Assembly: GCA_019313605.1 (NCBI GenBank)
Contig: JAFDAW010000173.1
Location: 1-6,080, forward strand
Direction of reading: 5' to 3'
Origin: Deltaproteobacteria bacterium
Lineage (GTDB): Bacteria; Myxococcota_A; UBA9160; SMWR01
DNA: 6,080 bases
Shown: positions 1-5,387 of the stretch, one piece after another
Layout: each line of letters starts with the position of its first letter
Position numbering within the stretch: position 1 is the first letter of the stretch
Notes under the pieces: generated by a model
Database searches by the model: none
What the model was told of the DNA's origin: nothing
Seen by the model: only the letters and a program-made list of their open reading frames with translations
Made by a program: the position numbers and the translations under genes

Positions 1-29
1 TGCGGGAGAACGCGACAAATCGACTTTGG

Positions 30-611
30 GTGGCGATACGGGTATGGGCTCCCGCGGTTCTATTCGTCCTGCTACTGGCGTCGGTAAATGCTACCGCCGC
101 ACAAAGAAGCCAGACGGTTGAGAATATACCGCCGCGGCTCCACTTCGCTCCGGTCGGAACCTCTCCTGACCAACTCGTCGCCGCTATTACCAATGCGGCA
201 GAAGACCAGGGATGGCGAATCATTGAAGCGGACCCCGGCGAGCTGACGGCCATCCTCGTGAGACGGACGCACGAGGCGGTGGTCACGATCGGCTACGACG
301 ACTTGAACTTCTGGATCGATTACAAAGACAGCAAGAACCTTAATTACGACGCGAAAGAACGTAAGAGAAGAACGAAAGGCCAACCGCGCGGCGAAATCAA
401 GGCGCCGCGGATCCACCCCAACTACAACATATGGGTTGCAGAGTTAGCGGATCTGATTGTGTTACGAACCCAGAACATACCCAAGTCGAGCGACGTGTTG
501 TCCCCGGAATTGATCGCCGATGAACTCGAGAAGCTCGACAAGCTTCGTCAGCGCGGTGTGCTGACCCAGGGCGAGTTCGATCAGCGGAAGGAGAAACTTC
601 TGGCTCGGTAG
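30..611 (+). CDS. Exported hypothetical protein with C-terminal SHOCT domain
   Basis: This is a 193-residue protein with two visible parts. Residues 1-24 look like a signal peptide: one Arg, a hydrophobic core around residues 8-18, then a small-residue stretch ending NATAA before Q25. There is no lipobox Cys. Residues about 40-147 hold a compact alpha/beta region (GW at 61-62, RRTHEAVVTIGYD at 79-90, YKDSKNLNYD at 98-107, IHPNYNIWV at 128-136). It resembles a family of uncharacterised periplasmic or lipoprotein sequences with an IHxNYNxW signature; that likeness is from memory. Residues about 164-192 match the SHOCT pattern (LEKLDKLRQRGVLTQGEFDQ followed by RKEKLL), a short helical module often at the end of membrane or secreted proteins and probably used for oligomerisation. 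The GTG start gives a sensible signal peptide, but the frame is open to the window edge and no Shine-Dalgarno sequence sits close upstream, so the true start could lie to the left. No function is assigned. Confidence 0.8.
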   Translation: MAIRVWAPAVLFVLLLASVNATAAQRSQTVENIPPRLHFAPVGTSPDQLVAAITNAAEDQGWRIIEADPGELTAILVRRTHEAVVTIGYDDLNFWIDYKDSKNLNYDAKERKRRTKGQPRGEIKAPRIHPNYNIWVAELADLIVLRTQNIPKSSDVLSPELIADELEKLDKLRQRGVLTQGEFDQRKEKLLAR

Positions 612-638
612 CCGCCGTTCACCGACTCTCTTCCGAGC
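602..638 (+). terminator. Weak stem-loop at the end of the SHOCT-protein gene
   Basis: GCTCGG at 603-608 can pair with CCGAGC at 633-638 around a 24-base loop. A smaller alternative pairs GGCT (602-605) with AGCC (610-613). No T-run follows, so this is not a good intrinsic terminator. It is listed only because it is the one structure next to the stop codon. Confidence 0.15.
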
Positions 639-711
639 GAGATCCTGGTGCTTGGCGATCGAGGTTTATGGGGAACTTCCAAAGCGGTCGGTGGACTGTT
701 TACTAGGCAAA

Positions 712-725
712 CCTCGCTAGCGAGG
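712..725. promoter_or_regulatory. Perfect 14-bp palindrome, possible operator
   Basis: CCTCGCTAGCGAGG is identical on both strands. It lies in the intergenic gap, 115 bases before the ferritin-like gene. It has no real loop and no T-run, so a dimeric regulator site fits better than a terminator. The regulator is unknown and a chance occurrence in GC-rich DNA is possible. Confidence 0.3.
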
Positions 726-787
726 GATATGGCGGAGAAGCGGGCTGATATCTCCCTCCAACCGCGCAACCCGGTACAAATTTAAGC

Positions 788-796
788 TGGTACACT
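788..796 (+). promoter_or_regulatory. Possible extended -10 promoter of the ferritin-like gene
   Basis: TGGTACACT fits the extended -10 form TGn followed by a TATAAT-like hexamer (TACACT, four of six matches). Transcription would start near base 803 and leave a leader of about 37 bases. No recognisable -35 box lies 16-18 bases upstream, which is tolerable for an extended -10 site but makes the call weak. GGTACA occurs twice here (773-778 and 789-794). Confidence 0.25.
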
Positions 797-822
797 CTCC
801 CATCGATTTGGCGCGGACGGTT

Positions 823-829
823 GAGGAGA
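823..829 (+). promoter_or_regulatory. Ribosome binding site for the ferritin-like gene
   Basis: GAGGAGA is a good Shine-Dalgarno match and lies 10 bases before the ATG at 840. This is slightly long but acceptable spacing, and it supports that start. Confidence 0.6.
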
Positions 830-839
830 AGATCCCAGG

Positions 840-1310
840 ATGAGCGAAAACCTAGATACCCTGCTCGATGAGGCGATTCGGCACGAGCACACTGTGGCGA
901 TGCTCTACTACGAATTCTTTCAGACTTTTCCCGACGATGCCGACCTTTGGTGGAAGCTGAGTGTCGAGGAGAACGGGCACGCGGGCCTGCTGGAGGCCGG
1001 GCGCAAAGTCTTCGGTTCCGAATACGGAGAGGAGATTCTCCCAGCCCGGGTCGAATATCTCATAGAGGCGAATCACATGCTGGAGAAGCTCCTGGAGCAG
1101 ATGAAGGAGCAACCTCTTTCTCGCGAGGCCGCGTTTCGAACGGCACTCGAGATCGAGACGACGACCGACGGGATGATCTTCGAAAACGCGCTGCAGCCCG
1201 TGGAGGATTCCGATGCGTCCGCGATCTCTGAGCGCATCCGCCGCGACGACCTGCGTCACGCGTCGATGATCCGCGCCTACATGAAGGAACACGGCATCAG
1301 CGAGGCGTGA
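840..1310 (+). CDS. Rubrerythrin-type ferritin-like diiron protein
   Basis: This 156-residue protein is nearly all helical and carries the metal-ligand pattern of a ferritin-like four-helix bundle. The visible elements are helix 1 with E16 (in RHEHTVAMLYYEF), helix 2 with E44-x-x-H47 (SVEENGHAGLL), helix 3 with E104 or E106 (ALEIETTTDGMIFE), and helix 4 with D137-x-x-H140 (RRDDLRHASMI). The spacing is that of the rubrerythrin bundle, where members bind two irons and reduce peroxide or oxidise iron. The helix-4 acid is Asp where rubrerythrin has Glu. There is no C-terminal rubredoxin CxxC domain and in fact no Cys, so an electron donor would have to be a separate protein. There is no signal peptide, so it is probably cytoplasmic. 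A lipoprotein gene follows after 12 bases, which suggests cotranscription. The fold call is firm; peroxidase, iron-storage or other diiron chemistry cannot be separated from sequence alone. Confidence 0.85.
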   Translation: MSENLDTLLDEAIRHEHTVAMLYYEFFQTFPDDADLWWKLSVEENGHAGLLEAGRKVFGSEYGEEILPARVEYLIEANHMLEKLLEQMKEQPLSREAAFRTALEIETTTDGMIFENALQPVEDSDASAISERIRRDDLRHASMIRAYMKEHGISEA

Positions 1311-1317
1311 GGGGAGG
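1311..1317 (+). promoter_or_regulatory. Ribosome binding site for the DUF3192-like lipoprotein
   Basis: GGGGAGG starts immediately after the TGA of the ferritin-like gene and lies 5 bases before the ATG at 1323. It fixes that start and implies translation from a shared transcript. Confidence 0.7.
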
Positions 1318-1322
1318 CTGCG

Positions 1323-1829
1323 ATGGATGGGGTTCAGTGTTCACGGAGTTCTCTGTTTGCACCCATTTGCGGCCTTGCGGTTCTGGCCCTCGTGGTTGGG
1401 TGTCGCACCTGGATCCCCGTTGAGACAGAAGAAACGGTTCGTGATCAGAATCGAGAGCGGCTGATCGAGCTCAGCGTAGGGATGACCAAGGCACAGGTTC
1501 TGGAAATCATGGGAACCGAATCTGTCCAGACCTATACGAAGTCCGCGCTCCCGAGCAAGAAGGGGTCAAAGAGGATTTCAGATGAAATCCGGGCGCTTTA
1601 CCGCGGCAAACAAATCAACAATCCGTACAAAACCGAGGCGAATCGCACTACGGATGGCACCTCCGTCGAGATCCTCTTCTATTACATCGATCAACGAGAA
1701 TTTGACAACGCAATAACAGACGACGAGCTGGCGCCTATAGTCATCGAGGACGGCGTCCTCGCAGGTTGGGGTTGGAACTTTCTCGATCAGAATGTCGAGA
1801 AGTATCGCATCGAGTTACCGAGTCAGTAG
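1323..1829 (+). CDS. DUF3192-like lipoprotein
   Basis: This is a 168-residue predicted lipoprotein. A hydrophobic segment (about residues 11-25) ends in the lipobox VVG-C27, so cleavage and lipidation at C27 are expected. The mature protein begins with a polar stretch containing NRERLIELSVGMTKAQV (43-59) and MGT (63-65). This helix-G-M-helix pattern is shared with BamE/SmpA-like and DUF3192 proteins. The C-terminal half has VEILFYY (115-121), ITDDELAPIVIEDG (131-144) and LAGWGW (146-151), which recall the LFYR, DELTPLVFKDG and LVGWG pattern of DUF3192. Between the halves is a basic insertion (about residues 78-105) with NNPYKTE. The function of this family is unknown; an envelope role is inferred from the lipobox. 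The gene is less GC-rich than the antiporter gene (bases 1561-1620 have 29 G+C of 60, against 46 of 60 at 2701-2760). An outer-membrane assembly factor like BamE is an alternative but less likely. Confidence 0.75.
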   Translation: MDGVQCSRSSLFAPICGLAVLALVVGCRTWIPVETEETVRDQNRERLIELSVGMTKAQVLEIMGTESVQTYTKSALPSKKGSKRISDEIRALYRGKQINNPYKTEANRTTDGTSVEILFYYIDQREFDNAITDDELAPIVIEDGVLAGWGWNFLDQNVEKYRIELPSQ

Positions 1830-1871
1830 CCGAGCTCAACCATTTCCAGTCAGAGAGAAGTTCGCCGGAGA

Positions 1872-1888
1872 CCGGAGCCCTCTCCTGG
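1872..1888 (+). terminator. Weak hairpin downstream of the lipoprotein gene
   Basis: CCGGAG (1872-1877) pairs with CTCC-T-GG (1882-1888) around a CCCT loop, with one bulged T. It lies 43 bases after the lipoprotein stop. No T-run follows, so it could act only as a weak or factor-assisted terminator. The rest of 1830-2009 shows no gene and no clear promoter. Confidence 0.2.
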
Positions 1889-2009
1889 ATCAGTAGACCG
1901 ATTGCTCCGAACTCGGCTAACGCCTCACAGCCCAGCCGTGCTCGACCGCTGAGCGGCGTGATTCGGTTGGATTCCACGTCCCGCTGCGTTTACGCGCGTG
2001 CGGGTTACC

Positions 2010-3974
2010 ATGGGGCTCTTGGACCCGCAGTTTCTCATCGAGCTTCTCGTGCTGCTCGCCGTGGCGACGGCAGGAGTGGCGATCTTCGAGCGGCTGCGGC
2101 TGCCGGCGATCGCGGGGTTTCTCGTGATGGGGGCGCTGGTAGGCCCCGGCGGTTTGGGTTTGATCAGCCAGCCCGAGCGGGTTCGTGCGCTCGCCGAACT
2201 CGGCGTGGTCTTCCTTCTTTTTGAGATCGGCCTCGAGCTGCCCCTCGAACGCCTGCGCAAGCTCTGGCGGTTGGCCCTTTTCGGCGGGGGGCTCCAGGTC
2301 ATCGCGACAGTCGCTTGCGTCGCAGGCATCGCGACCGCAATGGGACTCGACCTCCCGGCGGCACTCGTCATGGGCGGGCTCGTCGCGATGTCGAGCACGG
2401 CGCTCGTCATGCGGATCCTCTCCGAGCGCGGCGAGATCGATGCCCCGCAGGGCCAACTCACGGTGGGAATCCTGCTGTTTCAGGATCTCTGCGTCGTGCC
2501 CTTCCTGCTCGGGGTGTCGATCCTGGCCGCGCGCAGCACGGGCAACGCTGCGGACGTTGCGTTCGGCCTCGCGCGCTCCCTAGCAGAACTCGCGGTGTTC
2601 TTCCTCGTGGCGCGCTTTGCGTTCCCCTACCTGTTGGACCGCGCCGCCCGCGTGCGCTCTCGCGAAATCTTTACCATGGTCGCGCTGCTCGCAGTGGTCG
2701 GCTCGGCGGTCTTCGCGGAGCAGATCGGCCTCACGCTCGCGGTCGGGGCCTTCGCCGGGGGGCTCGTGCTCTCGGCCTCACCCTACGCCCATCAACTCTT
2801 CGCCGAAGTGGTGCCATTGCGGGGGCTCCTGCTCGGCATCTTCTTCACTGCGGTGGGAATGCTCTTCGACCCTGCGGTCGCGCTCGAAAACCTGGCGGGA
2901 GTCGCGGCCTACTTCGTCTGCGTCGTCGTGCTGAAGGCGGGCTTCATCGCGGCGATCGTCGCCATTGCGTTGCGGCAGGGCGTCCGGCTCGGCGTGCTCA
3001 CCGGGCTCGCCCTCGCGCAAACGGGTGAGTTCTCGTTCGTCCTGGCCGCAGCCGCCTCGGATGCAGATCTGTTGGATTCGGGGCTTCGGCAGGTCTTCGT
3101 CGCCGGCTCGATTGCAACACTGGTCGCGACGCCGTTTCTTGTCGGCGTGGCCCCGCGCGTCGCGCAATTCCTGGATCGGCGTGCAGAACGCGCGCCGAGG
3201 CGCGCGGATGAGGATGCTGTTGAAACGTTCCGGAACCACGTGATCCTCGTGGGTTTCGGCTTGGCCGGGCAGAATCTTGCGCGCGTGCTCAAGGCGCGGG
3301 GTATCCCGTACGTCGCGCTCGACAGCAACGCGGGGGCGGTCGCGGATTCCCGGAGTCGCGGCGAACCCGTCCTTTATGGCGACGCCATGCGTCACTCGAT
3401 CCTCGAACGAGTCGGCATTGCGGACGCGCGGCTCATCGCGGTGGCGATCTCGGACCCGATCGGGACGCGCGAGGTCGTGGCGCTCGCGCGATCGCTCGCA
3501 CCCGAGATCCCGATCTACGCGCGCACGCGCTATGTGCTCGAAGTCGACGAGCTCGAAAAGCTCGGCGCGACGATGGTCGTCGCGGAGGAGTTTGAATCGA
3601 CACTCGCGCTCACCGGATCGACCCTTCGGCACTTCGGGGTTTCCGAAGATTCGATCGCGCGCTTCACGACGGAGTTGCGTGACGAGGGCTACGAATTCAT
3701 GCGCGCGCCGGAGACGATCCTGGATCCGTGGCTCACCGACCTGCTAGACGAGGTTGCGACACATTGGGTCGACGTACCGGCGAGCTTCGAGGGGAGTCGG
3801 TCACTCTCCGAACTCGGCGTGCGCGCACAAACCGGTGCCAACGTCGTCGCAGTCGAACGCACGGGCTCGATGACGCCGAGCCCAGACCCATCGTTCGAAG
3901 TCCAGCGCGGCGACCGGCTGCTGGCGCTCGGTAGCCCGGAAGCCATCGAGCGATTGCGTGAGCTGGTGAGCTAG
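2010..3974 (+). CDS. KefB/KefC-like CPA2 monovalent cation:proton antiporter with RCK domains
   Basis: This is a 654-residue membrane antiporter that probably exchanges K+ or Na+ for H+ across the inner membrane. Residues about 5-385 form the Na+/H+ exchanger domain with 12-13 hydrophobic segments. Family signatures include GFLVMGALVGPGG (36-48), FEIGLEL (71-77), MSSTALVMRIL (127-137), ILLFQD with D159, AVGAFAGGLVLSASPYAHQL (244-263), GLLLGIFFTAVGM (272-284), K309 and LAQTGEFSFVLA (335-346). Residues about 408-525 are an RCK_N/TrkA-N Rossmann domain with GFGLAGQNLA (415-424) and an acidic residue at the end of the second strand (ALD, D438), typical of NAD(H) binding. Residues about 597-654 are an RCK_C-like domain. 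The length fits KefB/KefC-type proteins. No KefF/KefG ancillary gene is visible, and the loop after SASPYAHQL lacks the acidic pattern I recall from E. coli KefC, so glutathione gating is not supported. The ATG at 2010 is preferred because MGLLDPQFL fits the family N-terminus; a GTG at 1998 in frame would add four residues, and neither start has a good Shine-Dalgarno sequence. Confidence 0.9.
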   Translation: MGLLDPQFLIELLVLLAVATAGVAIFERLRLPAIAGFLVMGALVGPGGLGLISQPERVRALAELGVVFLLFEIGLELPLERLRKLWRLALFGGGLQVIATVACVAGIATAMGLDLPAALVMGGLVAMSSTALVMRILSERGEIDAPQGQLTVGILLFQDLCVVPFLLGVSILAARSTGNAADVAFGLARSLAELAVFFLVARFAFPYLLDRAARVRSREIFTMVALLAVVGSAVFAEQIGLTLAVGAFAGGLVLSASPYAHQLFAEVVPLRGLLLGIFFTAVGMLFDPAVALENLAGVAAYFVCVVVLKAGFIAAIVAIALRQGVRLGVLTGLALAQTGEFSFVLAAAASDADLLDSGLRQVFVAGSIATLVATPFLVGVAPRVAQFLDRRAERAPRRADEDAVETFRNHVILVGFGLAGQNLARVLKARGIPYVALDSNAGAVADSRSRGEPVLYGDAMRHSILERVGIADARLIAVAISDPIGTREVVALARSLAPEIPIYARTRYVLEVDELEKLGATMVVAEEFESTLALTGSTLRHFGVSEDSIARFTTELRDEGYEFMRAPETILDPWLTDLLDEVATHWVDVPASFEGSRSLSELGVRAQTGANVVAVERTGSMTPSPDPSFEVQRGDRLLALGSPEAIERLRELVS

Positions 3975-3980
3975 GGGGCG

Positions 3981-5387
3981 TTAGCGAGCGACGTCGCTCA
4001 GTAGCTTCTTGGATTCGAGCATCGGTCGCGGATCTACCAGATTCTTGTTGAGTAGCGCGGCCTTGGGCCCGTGGCCGAATGCCAGCACCATCAGCTGCGT
4101 CGCGTGAAGAATCGGGACTTCCTGATCGAGTTCCAGTGCGCGCTGGCGGGCATCCAGATTCATGTGACACAAGGGACACATGGTGACGACAGCCTCGGCC
4201 CCACAATCGCGCGCGTCCTTGAGAACCTTGCGCGACATCTCCAGCGCCACGTCGGTCTGGGTCAGGCCCAGCGCGCCCCCGCAGCACTCGGTCTTGCACG
4301 ACCACTCGACGGTCTCGGCTCCGAGCGCCCGAATCATGCGGTCCATCTTGATCGGATACTCGACGTGTTCGGCACCGGTGGCCTCGCCCGGCCGCGTGAT
4401 CAGGCAGCCGTAGTAGCAGGCGACCTTCAGGCCGCTCAGCGGCCGTTCGACCTTGCTCTTGATCTGCTCCGGGCTGACGCGGTCCATGATCGCGTCGAGC
4501 AGGTGCTGCACGCGGACTTCGCTGCCGACACCGCCGGTCTCGTGGTTTGAAGGCAGGTTCCCCTTCGCGGTTTGCTCGGCCACCTTCAGACGAGAGAAGC
4601 AATTGCTGCACGGTGAGGTCACCGTGTCGAGGCCCATCTGCTCGATTGTCGACAGCGTGCTCATCGGAAGCTCGTGGGCCTCCTTCTCGTCGATGGCGTG
4701 CGCGGAACTCGCACCGCAGCAGACCCAGTTCGGCGGTTCGACGAATTCGATGCCGAGATGTTCGGCCGCTGCGCGCGCGGTGCGATCGTATTCCGCGGAG
4801 CTCGAAAGCGACGCGCAGCCGGGGAAGTATCCGACCTTGTCCTTCGGCTCGGCGATCGGTTTGACGTTCTTGGGAACTCGCCCGAAGTGCGGCAGGAATT
4901 TGAGCCGGCCGCGCTTGATCAGTTGGAAGCCCATGCCTAGATCGCGGAAGGGCTTCTTCTCGCGCAGGTTGTAGGCGAGGATCAGGGGCAGTTCGGGCAC
5001 CCGTCCGAGCTTGCGTACGAAGCGCATGAAGTACTCGTTGAAACGCGCGATCTCGGGAATCGCGGGAGGGATCCCGCGCTGCTTCGCCTCGATGCGCAGC
5101 GCATTCATCACGCCGGTGACGTCGATTTGCTGCGGGCAGCGCGTCGTGCAGGTCTGGCAGCTGGCGCACAGCCAGATTGCCTTGCTCTCGAGCACGAGCG
5201 GGTCGTTCAGCTGAATGCTGCGCATCACCTGGTTTGGAGTCAGGTCGAAGCGATTGGCCAGTGGGCAGCCGCTGGAGCACTTGTTGCACTGATAGCAGCG
5301 GAAGACGTTCTGCCCGACATGCTCCAGCATGGCCAGCGGTAGCGGCTCTTCAGCGGGGCTCTTCTGTACCGCGATCGCATTCGTCAT
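3981..5387 (-). CDS. hdrCB: Fused heterodisulfide reductase-type iron-sulfur protein (HdrC-HdrB)
   Basis: This 468-residue cytoplasmic electron-transfer protein joins an HdrC-like and an HdrB-like part. The HdrC part (about 1-180) has two ferredoxin-type motifs, C31/C34/C37/C41-P and C74/C77/C80/C84-P, each binding a [4Fe-4S] cluster. The HdrB part (about 185-440) has two full CCG motifs: C191, C223-C224-G, C260-x-x-C263 and C328, C368-C369-G, C404-x-x-C407. The spacing matches HdrB motifs that hold noncubane [4Fe-4S] clusters. In methanogens these reduce the CoM-CoB heterodisulfide; in bacteria Hdr modules pass electrons between partners such as HdrA, MvhD and MetF. The start codon overlaps the metF stop by one base (TGATG), so the two are probably translationally coupled. 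GlpC and GlcF share the same motif order, but they are nearer 400 residues, and the metF neighbour favours Hdr. No HdrA flavoprotein is encoded in the window. The physiological substrate is inferred, not shown. Confidence 0.85.
   Translation of the reverse strand: MTNAIAVQKSPAEEPLPLAMLEHVGQNVFRCYQCNKCSSGCPLANRFDLTPNQVMRSIQLNDPLVLESKAIWLCASCQTCTTRCPQQIDVTGVMNALRIEAKQRGIPPAIPEIARFNEYFMRFVRKLGRVPELPLILAYNLREKKPFRDLGMGFQLIKRGRLKFLPHFGRVPKNVKPIAEPKDKVGYFPGCASLSSSAEYDRTARAAAEHLGIEFVEPPNWVCCGASSAHAIDEKEAHELPMSTLSTIEQMGLDTVTSPCSNCFSRLKVAEQTAKGNLPSNHETGGVGSEVRVQHLLDAIMDRVSPEQIKSKVERPLSGLKVACYYGCLITRPGEATGAEHVEYPIKMDRMIRALGAETVEWSCKTECCGGALGLTQTDVALEMSRKVLKDARDCGAEAVVTMCPLCHMNLDARQRALELDQEVPILHATQLMVLAFGHGPKAALLNKNLVDPRPMLESKKLLSDVAR
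3986..3999. terminator. 14-bp palindrome at a convergent gene junction
   Basis: GAGCGACGTCGCTC is a perfect inverted repeat starting 12 bases after the antiporter stop, inside the last codons of the minus-strand hdrCB gene (encoding the DVAR end). Only six bases separate the two stop codons, so any terminator for either gene must overlap the other. The stem has little loop and no flanking T-run, so termination by it is uncertain. Confidence 0.25.

Noticed and set aside
1946..1956. CCGCTGAGCGG inverted repeat as a terminator
   Set aside because: A one-base loop and no T-run make it a poor hairpin. Such short repeats are common in GC-rich DNA.
1967..1995. Possible sigma-70 promoter (TTGGAT with a TTACGC-like -10) before the antiporter
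   Set aside because: The -10 match is poor and transcription would begin almost at the start codon. It is no better than chance.
1766..2224. 152-codon open frame on the plus strand spanning the gap before the antiporter
   Set aside because: It overlaps the end of the lipoprotein gene and the start of the antiporter gene, and its product is Arg/Ala/Ser-rich with no domain, so the gap is treated as non-coding.
2778..3632. 284-codon open frame on the minus strand inside the antiporter gene
   Set aside because: It is an antisense shadow with charged low-complexity composition and lies wholly within a well-supported membrane protein gene.
3733..5289. 518-codon open frame on the minus strand overlapping hdrCB and the antiporter end
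   Set aside because: Its product is Arg-rich and low in hydrophobic order, with no domain. It is a frame shadow of hdrCB, whose frame carries all the cluster motifs.
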